DNA from: Histoplasma ohiense
Lineage: Eukaryota > Ascomycota > Eurotiomycetes > Onygenales > Ajellomycetaceae
Direction of reading: 5' to 3'
Length of the DNA: 64,000 nt
NCBI GenBank assembly: GCA_017607445.1
Contig: JAEVHH010000005.1
Coordinates: forward strand, 315,001 to 379,000
Of the stretch, positions 46,629 to 58,731 are shown one piece after another. Made by a program: the position numbers and the translations under genes. The notes below the pieces were generated by a model. That model ran no database searches. It was not told the DNA's origin and was given only the letters and a program-made list of their open reading frames with translations. Numbering within the stretch: the stretch's first letter is position 1; each line of letters starts with the position of its first letter.

Positions 46629-48314
46629 ATGGTGTGTGTTCTCTGTTTCAACAACATATGCTACCCGTCAATTGATTCACAACCATAGGGTCTTTCAACG
46701 CGAATAGAGCACTCATTTTGCTGATTAATTAATTGGCTGGACTAATAGGCCTCCATACTCCGCCAGATAGTTGCGAGTCCCCGGCTCCGCCATCCCGAAA
46801 CTGGCCTTGATCTCTGCTATGTAACAGATGAGAGTACGTGATTTAAAGTGTCCCATTATATTTCGGTTCCTCCCCCTAAAGCTATTGACCCGCTTATCCT
46901 AGTAATTGCTACCTCGGGCCCTTCTTCCACTTACCCCCGACGTGCCTATCGCAACCCCACAGACTCCCTTGTCCGTTTCCTAGACCTCAAACACGGCGAA
47001 GATTGGGCAATATGGGAATTCCGGGCGGAGGGCACTGGATACCCGGACGAAGAGGTCTACGGTCGTATCCACCACTTCCCCTTTCCAGACCACCACCCAC
47101 CGCCCTTCGCACTTATCCCGCATATCATGGCAAGTATGCGGAATTGGTTGCTGAGAAATGGGGATAATTGGGGCACAATGGAAAGGGAGATGGGAAATAT
47201 TGAAAGCAGTGATACGAAGGGAAAACGGGTAGTTGTCGTGCATTGCAAAGCGGGCAAGGGGCGGAGTGGAACGATTGCATGTAGCTTTCTGATTAGTGAG
47301 AGGGGATGGGAAGCTGATAAGGCACTCAGGCGGTTTACGGAAAGGAGAATGAGAGCGAGGTTTGGGGAAGGTGTGAGCATACCCAGCCAGTTGAGGTGGG
47401 TGAGCTATGTGGATCGATGGACGAAGGATCTGGGGAAGGTCTATGTGGAGAGGCCTGTGGAGGTGATGGAGGTGCATATTTGGGGATTGAGAGATGGCGT
47501 GGAGGTTGATGTGGAGGGGTTTGTTGAGGAAGGGAGGCGAATCAAATGTTTTCATCGGTTTAGTCGGAGTGAGGGGGTTATAATAGGTGGTGATAGCGAG
47601 GAGGAGAATGAGAGAGAGGAGAATGGGTGTGAGGATGACAAAAAGCGAGTGAAAACTTGGCCAAATGCAAGGGAGATTGATGACGAGAGTACATTGGGCA
47701 AGACCGACAGCTCAACTCTCCCAGCCGCTGCCAACGACGCATCGCCGCCCTCCGTATCTTCAGTCACGCCATTCCAACCCGTCATCTCCCCGAAACCCTG
47801 GCCCAAAATGTTCCAGAGCATCTTTTTTTCCTCCGCAGACGTAGAAACCGCCATTCCAGCCATAATCCTCCGCCCCCGAAACAAAGTCATAATTCCGACC
47901 TCAGATGTGAACATCAGCATCGACCGGCGCGCCATGTCTGCGTACACTGGCTGGACGATGGTTACATCTGTCGCCCACGTCTGGTTCAATGCATACTTTG
48001 AGGGTGGACAGGCGTATGATTCTGGCGTCTTTGAAGTGGATTGGGAGGCACTGGATGGGATTCGTGGGACGAATAATAGGGGGATCAAGGCGTTGGATAG
48101 GTTGAAGGTTGTGTGGAGGTATGCGGAGGCGGAAAAGGAACCCGAAGCAGGGGCTGGGATACAAGTTACTGGAGGAAGAGTTATCTCCGAGCCAGCTCCA
48201 GGAGAACCTGTTTTAGAGAGCCATGCGGCGGATTGGCGAGGTCAGGAACAACAGGAGCATGGGGGTATTGACCCCAATGCTTCTAGTGAAGATCTGTTGA
48301 GGAGATCTTTATGA
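46629..48314 (+). CDS. PTEN-type lipid/protein phosphatase
   Basis: PTEN family: removes the 3-phosphate of PI(3,4,5)P3. In fungi it affects growth and development. Proposed exons: 46629-46631 (ATG alone), 46749-46833 and 46903-48314, giving 499 residues. Joined, the N-terminus reads MASILRQIVASPRLRHPETG, then LDLCYVTDEIIATSGPSSTY, the pattern I recall from Aspergillus PTEN homologues. The active site HCKAGKGRSGT is complete, including the two lysines specific to PTEN, and DHHPPP matches the WPD-like loop. A C2-like region follows, split by an acidic low-complexity linker (about 47590-47760). A frame starting at GTG 46848 within intron 2 is artefactual. Confidence is high for the protein and moderate for the one-codon first exon. 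Confidence 0.92.
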
Positions 48315-49087
48315 GCTCATTCGAGCCGAGCCAGCAAGGGCTTGAGAGTGAAGTTCCCTGGGCTAGATCGTGGCTACGGTGCTAACGTGAAATTAGATAC
48401 AAATCTCAGGTGACAGATGTTCGAGCTCTGAAGGCTGGCGGCTCCTCTCTCTAGCTAGTGTTACTAGAAAGAGTTATAGACAAGAGCAGTTCTAACCATT
48501 GACTGCATGGTATTACGTGAGGCGTTCGAGGAGTCGGTGGGGAATTGATAAATGATATAGCGAAAAGGGCAACATGTCCCATTATCATTCGGGTAGCGTT
48601 CCATAGTATAAAACGAAGATAAAAGGAATGGGAGAACTTTCATAATTAGATCAAGACAGAGAAGAAAATATCATGAAATTGTAATCACATCTGAATTTCA
48701 ACGCTACCTAATAGATTATGGGACCCTTCTCAAGGACGGAGATATTCTGGCATAGGGAAAGCCAGTTCCGCATACATTTGGGGTGCAGGAGCTGTAACGT
48801 ATCAGCTAAACACGCCCAGCAAGAAAATAAGCTCGCTATCGTAAGTAAACGCATATATGGCTATTTAGCCCCTTCCGACAAACACCGTTTGATTTTTCCC
48901 ATAAGAGTAAACACTATGCTTAGCTTACACATCCTCGTAAGGCGCCAAAATAAGGGGGAGCCTTAATTCATCATTAACAACACTCACGCATGCAACAGAG
49001 ACACACAGAGACACACAACCTCCCTTTACGCTGGGTATCAAAAAGAAGGCGGGTAGGAAACGGAGTTACAGTAGAATGTCCCTGATT
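48315..49087. other. intergenic between convergent genes
   Basis: PTEN-type and LSM4 genes end here tail to tail. An 82-codon frame at 48718 has no family resemblance. Nothing else. Confidence 0.55.
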
Positions 49088-49658
49088 TCAGCTGCCACCC
49101 CGTCCTCTTCCACGCCCCCTTCCACCTCGACCCCCACCCCTCGTGCGATCTAACCTCCCACCATCCCCACGATGCTGCTGGCTACCACGGGTCCGATTCG
49201 AGGACTGATTTTGTTGCTGGTCCTTTGCCAAATCGACGACTTCTTCGGGGACACGTAAATATTTGATCTAGTATATTTGAGTTAGCCAGCTACACACACA
49301 TATATACATAATTATATATTAAAAAGGCGAAATGAACATATAGTGAAAGACGTACATTATTGCCTCTCACATAAACCTCGGGCAATCTGAAAAAGCGGTC
49401 ACCTTCGGGACTTGTTTGGACGACTTCTTTGAGGATCAGGTTCATCCAATTGTCGCAATTAACGAGATGTCCATTGAGGGTTTCGCCATTTTTAAGCTCG
49501 ACGAGCATGGGATGGCCTTGGGCGGCTGTTAGCAGGCCTAAGGGAAGCTGGATGGAGTAAAAACAAGTATTAGTATTGGAGTATATGTAGCTATTTGGTT
49601 ATCGTGACTTGCAAGAAGCGAGGGGTAGGACTGGGCACTCCGACTACAAACGTACCAT
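49088..49658 (-). CDS. LSM4: U6 snRNA-associated Sm-like protein LSm4
   Basis: Member of the Lsm1-7 (mRNA decay) and Lsm2-8 (U6 snRNA) rings. Exons: 49658-49656 (ATG alone), 49547-49356 and 49267-49088, giving 124 residues. The joined start MLPLGLLTAAQGHPMLVELK is the invariant LSm4 opening, so the one-codon first exon is strongly supported. Its donor reads ATG then GTACGT. The Sm1 motif (VELKNGETLNGHLVNCDNWM) and the Sm2 motif (VYVRGNNIKYLRV) are complete. The C-terminus is an RGG-type tail (RGGGRGGRGRGRGG) that normally supports P-body assembly. It is divergent from the membrane-protein gene at 50020. Confidence 0.95.
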
Positions 49659-50019
49659 GATCAAGCAATGCCGGGCGTTAGTTTGGTACTATCGGGGCAT
49701 TGGCGACCATCCAACACAAAATATCTCGTTTGTATATTCTCTCAACACAGCCAGCGCATTCTCTTTCTTATTTTTATTTGATATTCAATTCAAGTCATGA
49801 TTGGCAAAGAACTGGTATTCTGGAAAATGGTTAACCCGATGCAGCGAGCTTGAAACACCGGCGGAATATTAGTCATCCTTGGGATTCTCCGAGAGCTGAG
49901 CCAATCGACGAGTTTGCATATTATGTTGGAACAGAGATACCCAAATAAAGAATCCTTGGAGTCGTACCTCTGCATAGCAATGGTCAATGACTGAGCGTGG
50001 CAGCGCGCTGTGATCCAAT
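49659..50019. promoter_or_regulatory. shared divergent promoter region, LSM4/membrane protein
   Basis: About 360 bp between divergent starts. AT-rich at 49735-49800. No named element is visible. Confidence 0.45.
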
Positions 50020-52080
50020 ATGCGTGTGCGCGCCGCCTCCGCGCTCCTGTGGTCTTGTGGCTTTGCCATTGCATTCTCCCATGTTATTCCGCACACGAGG
50101 AGTGCCTCCTGCGATGGCGATTGTCCAGGCCCTGGCTATCCTGTGGAAGCATGGTCAGGTCAGGCTGAGTTCTATTTTAATTTTACGCTGTTAAGTTATA
50201 TTGGAAACTGACATTTATATTAATTGTATTTATATCTAGATGATGAAAACAGCACTACTACGAGGTTTGATTCTTTATGTGATGGTTGTTTTGGCTCCAT
50301 TGATATAAGCTATGTATGTCAATGGATTTCTTCAGTTTATTTTTTACCATAAGAAAGTTCTGATTTTTTTGGAATCTAGATCTTTGATATTCACATCTCC
50401 AGCACGCAATTCGCGTGTGAGGAGGCAAATGTCACTCTCAACCAGCGCAAATTGGACCTTGTATGGCATGGCAACAGTGGAATCGGTTCTGGAATATTCC
50501 CTGCTAACATGACCAACGGAGAGCAAACCCATGAATTATCTCTCAACTATCTTGCGATTTGCATATCTAGCCCTCAAAGTGACGGGGCGCAATACACTGC
50601 CCAAATACTCACCGTGACGTTCAAACCAACAAATCAAATAACGGAAAATGAACGCACGTCCGGGTTCGCGGTTTCATTTAATTCTGTTGGAACTCCCAGG
50701 ATATACCGCCTAGTGGCATCTCCCATTGATCTCTTAGACGACAGTACATTTGAATCATGGAGGGATCCCCTCGATTCTTCCAATTTACCGATCTCCATAG
50801 ATAAAGCCGTGAACAGCGAGTTTACTCTCTACGAAGACCTTAAACGCCTTCATGCACTCAAAGCTGAGGCCCACAAACTGCAAGAGGAAATTAAATTCAA
50901 GGAACAAGAGATCCGAAAACATCTCCTCCAGGACTGTAAATCTATGGCCACACGGCTTAAAGAGTGCGCAAATTTATCGTGTTTTATCAGGACCTCATTC
51001 GAAATAGTTCCGGACGCCTTCCGCCTCGTGAAGCATCAATTCGGTCCACTACCCTCTTCTCTCTCAGACAGCCCCTGCCGTCCACTCCCAAGCAACCCAT
51101 ACACAACCCATTCTTCCCAAGCCACACCACCATCAAATATACTCAATCCGAATGTCCTTATTACAAAGCCCCAATCCACTCCATCTCTAAGTTCTCAAGT
51201 ATCAACTCTCCCCTCTCACCCTACACTCATCCCCACAAGTCTCACCAACTACCACACCCACAACTACGATCTCAGCAACTGTCACGATCTACCCGAAGGC
51301 TATAATGCTCCAAACTGTCGCCATGTCCTAAATGGACAGGATATCCTTATCCGTCACGATATTCCTACCCGCGGCCCTTCTATCCTACTGAAGAGCATTG
51401 CAATAATCCTTCTAATCACCTCCCTTTTCATCGTTCTTATAAAGCACTGCCGCAACTCCCCATCCTGGCTGCGGCGTCGTGTCGATCTCGCAGCACGCCG
51501 CGAGGAACGTCGTACACGAAATGCCTACCTGAATGCCGCACGCAGATATAGATGGCGTCAGTGGTGGAATAGTCGCTTTAGATGGGGAGGGCGCCGGAAT
51601 TCGGTGGATTTGAGACATACGCAACATGGGCAGCAACAGCACCAGCGCCATAATATGCTTATAAGGGTTGATGAGGGGTATGAAAGTGGAAGTATTACTT
51701 CAAATAATAGGACAGGAGTGGGTGACGAAGGAGGGGGGGGAGAAGCCATTCAAGCAGAAATTCTCGGATTCCGCAGGGTTCTCGAATTCGTAGGCGAGCT
51801 TATCAGGCCGGATTACAGCTATTATAGCAGTGACGACACGCATAATAACAACAGCAGCAGCGACTATTTGCACCTTCAAGGAGCTGGGGATGACAGTGCT
51901 GGGGACTATCAGAGGGATATTTCTCAGTTGCCCTTCCCTGCCACTGCTCCATCGTCCGTGGCACCACTGACCACCACCATCTACTCTCCGCGGACGAGCA
52001 CGGTGTTGAGCATCGAAACGGATTCGTCAGATACGTTGGATAGTTTAGATCCCGAGACAGCGACGATGTTTAGTGGGTAA
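50020..52080 (+). CDS. unrecognised type I membrane protein
   Basis: Three exons (50020-50194, 50240-50313, 50380-52080) give 649 residues. I cannot name the family. A signal peptide (MRVRAASALLWSCGFAIAFS) leads an outer domain with CDGDCPGPGYPVEAWSGQAE, then FDSLCDGCFGSIDISY, IFDIHISSTQFACEE and LDLVWHGNSGIGSGIF, which looks beta-rich and has several N-glycosylation sequons. A coiled-coil-like segment (LKRLHALKAEAHKLQEEIKF) and a Ser/Pro/Thr-rich stalk follow, then one span (SIAIILLITSLFIVLIKHC) and an Arg/Trp-rich juxtamembrane region (RRYRWRQWWNSRFRWGGRR). The cytosolic tail is acidic and Ser/Asp-rich. The first intron is only 45 bases and its donor (GTTATA) is weak, so that junction is the least sure. 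Confidence 0.75.
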
Positions 52081-53738
52081 CTGTATTGTATGGATATGAA
52101 GGAAGAAGATAAGGGGTTTTTCTGGATAATACGATATGTATATTTTATTTATTTAATACCGATTGTTTACTTTTGTTACATTACCCCCTCCCTTTAGATA
52201 TGATATCCGCCTTGTTTCGGAGGGTTTTGATGGAGCAGCAGGCCGGCCTATTCGCAATTTCACCTTCCCTTCCTTCCTTTTCTCCCCCGCTTCTTTAGTC
52301 GTACATCTCATTTCCTATTGATATGGATTCCTAACGCTGGGTCCGGTTCTGCTACTGGCGGGCACTATCTATTAACCAATTAATCGAATATGCACTTTTT
52401 CTCCTTGGCTGTATTTCATTTTCCTTCTCGATCTTGTGTCCGGTTTTCTTCCGTTTTTCTCCTGTCTCAGTCTTATTCCTTTTTCTTCCTTTTTTGCGGT
52501 TACCCTCTGGGATACTTTCAGTATCAAGATGCAATATATGTTTCTCTTTTGATCTGTGTATGCTGTTGATAGAGAGGAAGGTATTAATTAACCTAAGCTG
52601 AACTATTCCAGCTGAGCTTGAAACAATGTTGAGCATATCTCAGCTGCAAGGCACCCTGAAAACGAGGAAGTGAAAGACAGCCTCAGGGAAAATAATAATT
52701 CCGTAGCAGATTTTAGGGAGGAGAGGGGTTATACCACCGGCCAAATAAATATTATATCAATCGGGCCGTGCGAGAAGACAACCTCTACGAGAACCTCGAC
52801 TTCGGTAGATATGGACTATGGACTCCAGAACCGCTCTTGTTGGGCCAAATGGCTAAGGCCGGCAGATAATAAAGATGCTGAAGAATGCTGCGACAGACAA
52901 TGGTGAATTTCTGAGGCAGCAAACCAGATCGGCATCTTCAGAGCTCAGGAGGTTGTCGCCGGAGGTTGAAGGCATTCTGTTGGAGGGACGGTTAGTAGTG
53001 TTCCTATTCTAACCCTTGGAGCAAGTTCTTGTAGAATATCACTCATGAAGAGCAGGAGAAGAGGAGTAGAAGATTAGATAATGTGGTGCTGGCTTCTACC
53101 TATTTACAAATGTGAGGGGAGGTCGACTGCAGATCTCCCAAGATTCAAAAATTTCCTCCACAACTTACTAACTAGTTAGACCCGAGCGCCACCATGTCAC
53201 CACCCTCACCGGCTTAACCTTGGAACTCTCCCGAGGTCTCTTCCCCGCCAATCCGTCTTTCTTGGCGTATGTCACTGGCGTTCTTAAAACGACAAAATCT
53301 GCCCGGTTCCTGTCGTTCGACACTCCTCGCCAGCGCAATTGAGGGGAGGAGAGGCACCAAGAATGAAATAGGGATTGCCAGTTGGGAGTCATTTCCAGAG
53401 TTAAGCGCAGGAAGGAAAGAAGTTTTTGAGAAAACCCTGCTCCGATTACCAGAACAAGGTGCTGCGGCTTGGTTTTGATTTCTGCAGTTGATGGAACAAG
53501 TAAGGAAGCACATCGACGGTACATGACATATGCCAGCATGACAAGTGCAAAATAAAAAGGGAAATTGAAACAGAGTGAAAAAGAAGAAGAAATGAACTCC
53601 TTCCACTCTCCAATGAACTGTTCACTCATCAAAACATTAGAAAGAAACACATGGGATAAGAAGAAAAAGGTAAATTTGTGAAAAGAAAATAATACAAAGT
53701 CAAGAAAGGAAGAAAAAGCACCATACATAGGTAGCTCC
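52081..53738. other. intergenic between convergent genes
   Basis: 1.66 kb between the membrane-protein gene and HAT1, which end tail to tail. Includes pyrimidine-rich tracts at 52260-52300 and 52400-52500. The 266-codon minus frame 53168-53968 overlaps the HAT1 end out of frame and has no family look, so it is a shadow or chance frame. Confidence 0.6.
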
Positions 53739-55615
53739 TCAAATTTTCTTCTTCTTCGCATCCCCATTCCCCACTCCACCTTCCATTCCCGCTTCACCAC
53801 TATCCTGATCCTCATTCTCCTCATCCTCATCCTCAAACACAGTAAACTTCCGCTTCCCCCTCTTCCTTGCGGGGCTATCCTCTCCCCGTCCAACGTCTCC
53901 ATCCCCCCCCTCCTGTGTTTCCCTATTTTCAAACGCCTTGAGCAACCCATCATATCCCTCCTCCACATTCCCCACCGTCTCTTCCAACTTTTCCAACCGC
54001 TCCGCCCTATCCAGCTGGATCAACAAATCCCGATGTCTCTTATACAACCGCTGCTTAACAAGCATGCGCCACCAGTAATACCGCCGATCATCCTCGTTGG
54101 GTGCGCGCCACTTCTGTACAAGAAGGCGTGCCATGGGTGTGCTAGTTGGGGCTGCCTCACCAGCGCCCATACCTACGCCACTGCCGCGGTGGGATGCAGG
54201 GATTTGACTGAGGAGGTACATTTCGACGATGTGCGCGAATTGGACAGGGGCGAGCTTGTACTGGATGCGAAGGGCGTGGAGGGTGGCGGTTGGGAGGAGG
54301 GTGGAAGTTGGCATAAAGCGGGGACGGCGAGAGCGGCGGGCTTTCTTTGAATCATTGTTTTGGCCGTTATTGGCATTGTTGTCTTCTGGTGGGTATGGGT
54401 TGGCGTTTATGGTAATGTTATGTTTGAGGAATTCTGGGAGGAGAGTTTTGTAGTCGTTTGTGTCGCGTAGGTAGTCGAAGGCTTCGTTGGGGTCTTCGAC
54501 CGTGAGTTCGTGTAAAGTGGGGTCGGCGAGGCAAGCCGAGTGGATTGTGTGGTAGAGTTGGGAGCCGTGGCCGGATTGCTGATGGGGGCGGAGGATGAGG
54601 AATTGAGCGATGCGGAGGCGTGCGGGGAGTTTGGAGATGGAGATTTCCTCAGCGTATGGGAAGGGAATGTCGGTGACTTTATGGTTATTGGAGTTGCTGG
54701 GTTCGTGGAGGTAGAAGTACCATCGATAAGTTGTTGCGTATCCTACGAACGAGTATGATGGTGCGGTAGGGGTTGGAGGGTCTATCTTCTCGTAACTATT
54801 CCGGACAACAGATTAAGTTAGATGGTTAATTGAATTGTTTCATGTCGGCAAAAGGTGGCTTACACAAAATAGACTGTCCATCTCTGAAGGGTCCATTCTA
54901 AATCATCCGTTGCGATGGGCCTGCCTCCCTCGATAAAAAAGGAAACAAATATTTGTATCCGGTTGAGCAGTGTGCGAACTTCGGGGTCGACTAAAGAACC
55001 CGCCCAAATCTCATAATTCCTCCGCTTGCTTGAATAGCTGTGAACAAGCTTGCCCGGGGGTTTAAAGTCCTTCGCAGCTTCATCGTTGAGAACTGATTGT
55101 TCAAACTCCTCTACTGGCGCGAACGAAGCTACATACACAGACAAAGTTAACCACATATATTCAACCCGCGAACGCAAGAGTGGATGCCTCCTTACATTTC
55201 GGGAGCCAGGGATCCAAGGTCGCGAATAAATCCACCGGAGCGACATCTGCAACAGTCTTGAACTTCTCATTGTATGAAATATGTACGTTTAACCGGAGAT
55301 CATGCGCGGAGAAGCGCATTCGGATGTTCAATCCCTTGTAACCGAATATTGTTTCCTCCTCACCAAATATTGGGTATGTAAACTCTGGCCGAAACGTGGA
55401 GAGCGTATTTAGTTTGGTTTCGACTGGTTGGACCATGGATATCTGAATGGCATGGTTGGCACCACAGGTCCCTATATCGCGAAAGAAAACAGTAAATGGT
55501 CAGCGAATCAGTTGTTTTTATGATCTCCATCCTCAAGAATGAGGCTGTTAGAACTTCCAAGAACGGCAAATCCGAAGGGCAGAATATGTTGCTCACAAGA
55601 TGATTGGTTCTCCAT
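53739..55615 (-). CDS. HAT1: histone acetyltransferase type B catalytic subunit
   Basis: Acetylates newly made histone H4 at Lys5/Lys12 before assembly, with a Hat2/RbAp46-type partner. Four exons: 55615-55597, 55471-55196, 55128-54864 and 54795-53739, giving 538 residues. The first exon adds only MENQSS and a split Trp. The join reads SSWTCGANHAIQISMVQP, matching the HAT1 opening. Landmarks: FTYPIFGEEETIFGYKGL, FIEGGRPIATDDLEWTLQRW, SFVGYATTYRWYFYLHEP, and the GNAT acetyl-CoA loop RIAQFLILRPHQQSGHGSQL. The tail after residue 400 is acidic and Lys/Arg-rich (PARKRGKRKFTVFEDEDEEN, then AKKKK), plausible for nuclear import. All four splice phases agree. Confidence 0.94.
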
Positions 55616-57261
55616 TTCGCCCAAATATGTCAGCTGGCGCGCTGACAACCATATAGTATAAGTCTCGTAATGGGGGCTGGCAGCGTTGACAGTAAGTATA
55701 TCAATATCAATTGTCAAACAAGTCCTCGATGTCAGCGCGTTGTTGAAGTCGCGTCGAATTAATGAGGTTGAAGTGATCAATTACTAACCCAAATAGGCAC
55801 GTATTTGTCATGTGATTGAGAATGGCCCATTTAAAAGCAAATTTCTGTTTATTTTGAGAGTACATGATGTATCTAGTTGAGCACTTATTACGCTCTGGAA
55901 CAAGGAGAACGAACAGCAAGTGAATAAGCTTAGCCTGTGGGACTTATCCCTAAAACTGTTTTATTTCGACAGCTCCGCCAGCCGAAAGATTTATCTACGA
56001 GGACTAGTACTGGGTACGAGCTAGTGTTGCTCAACAGGAACTAAACTCAAGATCATTGAGATCATCTCCTCTATCCTGTCATGTAGATGTGCTGGCCTCT
56101 CTGGCATGAACAGAGTCCAATGTGCCCTATTATCCAGTGTGTGGGCCATGCTACAAACCGAAGGCTTGAAGAGAGCTTTCGATGGTTCGAAAGGATGCTC
56201 ACGGTCTGGAGGACATGCTGAAGTTTTGGCGAATTTGAGGCATGTGCACTTGCTGTCCTAGAGGAGGAGAGAGGAGAGCACTGTACTAGGTCATCTACTT
56301 TTTTGCCACAAAAAGACACCATGATTGTGTTGGGGGTTGCCAATATATATAGCCTGGCAGTACATATAAGCGGCAAGGAATGATTCCTGTCGATAACAGG
56401 GAGAATACACTCACCTCTCGACCTTCAATAACCCCACTTGTATGGCAAACTTGAAGCCAAGGGGCCAAGATTTTCATCAAAACGCTTCCCCCTCACTCCT
56501 CTTCACCATATATCATACAGATATGCAGCAAAGTAGGTGCGTACTCGACAATCTCCAAATGGAAGTCGTTTATACTTCCATTGCGTCAAAGGATCTTGTG
56601 TGAGAAAGGTTCTCGTGCGCAGGCACAGACCTCGACGGATTTTCCTCTCAGAAATTCTGCGAGTGTCTTTGATGCGCATGGCCTGAAAAGCTTCAAATGG
56701 GCTGCAGGTTCTTGCTTGCTTGACAGATGTTGTTGTCCGATCAATACGGGTCAGATTAGTTCAGCGATCTAGGATGTTGTACCTCTTGCCGACACGGTTG
56801 TAAAATAAAGAAATAAAGAAATAAAATAATAAAATAAAATAAAAACCAAACTATTGTATGTTTTCTCCACCTCAAAGAAGTCTTCCAGGGGACGTTTTTT
56901 GGTGTTGCAGCTAAACTTGACTCGGAACATTTTTTTCCCGCTAATCGAACTTAACTTTGGTTGCCAGATAACTAAGTTAGTGAAACCCTATTGCCAAACT
57001 TGAACCAAAGTCGCGCGCTCGATCTCCCTGTGTCGTCAACTCTATAAAACTAATAATATTGGGCACGCAGCGGAGTCCAGAAACAAAGATTCCGGCCGAT
57101 TCCCCTTTTCGCCGTTGCATGGCCTCCGCCTCCCTCCTCTCCGCTGCTCGCCATCGTCCCCACCTGTAACTGGTCCCGACCGAACGGGCGCACCCTTTCG
57201 CGATGGATAGATAGAGACGCCTGATATATCTGCAGCTGGTCGGAATAGAGCACCTCAGGCC
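55616..57261. other. intergenic, 1.6 kb
   Basis: Divergent upstream region of HAT1 and the ZIP gene. Contains an A-rich AATAA-type repeat at 56802-56845. No gene supported. Confidence 0.55.
56802..56845. repeat. AAATAA-type A-rich repeat
   Basis: Imperfect units of AAATAAAG and AAAATA over about 44 bases. Confidence 0.8.
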
Positions 57262-58731
57262 ATGATGTACGGGCTTTTGACCTTGCTCATCTTGAGTTTG
57301 CTGATGGCAATAGCGTAAGACTACCTCCAATCCAATTGATCCCTTCTCCCCATCTCCCCCAAGCCACGACCTGAAGTATTTTGCTGCTGCTATTGTTTCT
57401 TGAACACCAAGCCTTATTTCTACTCTATATTGTGGCTGCAGCTCCTTCGTCATTGGTTCACTCCCACTCTCCTTCTCGCTATCTTCATCGCAATTACGCT
57501 TTATATCCGCCCTTGGGATGGGTGTCCTGGTCGGCACATCTCTGATCGTAATTATCCCCGAGGGAGTCGACACCCTCTACAGCTCCACCGCAGTATCGCA
57601 TACGCATTCCAACAAGAGATATGTTGACATCGTTGATGGAGGAACAAGCCATGCGCTCAATACGCGCTGGCAGCACTCAGCTGCCCGCACCGCCTTTCTT
57701 GTCCGAAGAGATACACTCCAGTCGGAAGACTCACCCAAAATGGATTCAGTGCACGAGGTGGACTCCGGACAATCAGGTGATGGCGGAAGGCTGCACATCT
57801 TAGGCGACCACGAAGGGAATGACAAAGACAAGACTCAAGAAAATGAACAGGATGGAGCGGAACCACAACCAACCTCGCCGCACCCTTGGGTCGGCATCTC
57901 TCTAATCAGCGGCTTCATTCTAATGTACCTAATCGATACCCTCCCTTCCGTCGCCTCGTCGCCCACGAACCACCAGCAACGCCCTTACCATATATCACTG
58001 GATAACCTAGATTTCGGCCTTAGTCTCGGTTCCTCCCCCTCCCGCAACGGAGGCGGCAGCGTCGGCAGTGGACTTCTTACCACCACCACTACCAGCAGCA
58101 GCAGCAGCAGCACTGCCCGCAATGGCTTCGCAACCACAATCGGCCTGGTAATCCACGCTGCGGCGGACGGAGTGGCACTCGGCGCATCGATATCCGACAC
58201 AAACCTCAGCTTCGTCGTCTTCCTGGCGATCATGGTACATAAAGCGCCCGCTGCCTTTGGGCTAACCACGACATTGTTAAAGCAAGGGTTGTCGACCCGT
58301 GCAGTAAAGGGTCATTTGTTGATGTTTAGCCTAGGAGCGCCAGTGGGTGCGCTTCTTACGTGGATTGTTGCCCATACGGTTTTGGCAGGCAATGCAAGTG
58401 ATGAGCGGGCAACGCAGTGGCGGACGGGAATGTTGTTGTTGTTTTCGGCGGGATCATTTTTGTGAGCGCTCTCTCTATCTCTCTCTCAGAGGAAATAAGA
58501 AAAATGCATCCTAACCGTTTCATCGCACTTAGGTATGTTGCAATGCACACGATGCAAGAAATGGGCATGTCGACGGAAATGTCCCGGCGTGATTCATCAT
58601 ATGCCAACGGATATGCTGTCCATGATCGGGATAGTGCACAAAGAACCCAACAAAAGTCCATGAAGGATCTGATCGCAACTGTCGTGGGAATGATCCTTCC
58701 CCTATTCTTGCAGATTGGACACGCTGGTTGA
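57262..58731 (+). CDS. ZIP-family metal transporter (ZIP9/Atx2-like)
   Basis: Three exons (57262-57314, 57442-58461, 58533-58731) give 423 residues. ZIP proteins bring zinc, manganese or iron into the cytosol. This one resembles the ZIP9/Atx2 group of Golgi transporters. Marks: an N-terminal span (MMYGLLTLLILSLLMAIA) split by intron 1, LGMGVLVGTSLIVIIPEGVD, a His/Asp-rich loop, then the metal-site spans TIGLVIHAAADGVALGASI (HxxxD) and VFLAIMVHKAPAAFGLTTTL (H in the next span), and a last span DLIATVVGMILPLFLQIGHAG. A second ATG three bases later is an equal start. A Ser-rich loop (SSSSSST at about 58095) divides the protein. The metal cannot be read from sequence. Confidence 0.92.

Noticed and set aside
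46848..46902. alternative PTEN start at 46848
   Set aside because: The codon there is GTG and the sequence up to 46902 is intronic. Family resemblance starts at the 46903 acceptor and continues upstream at 46749-46833.
53168..53968. 266-codon minus-strand frame at the end of HAT1
   Set aside because: Its first third overlaps the HAT1 coding end in another frame, and the rest is Phe/Leu-rich sequence from A-rich DNA. HAT1 explains the coding signal.
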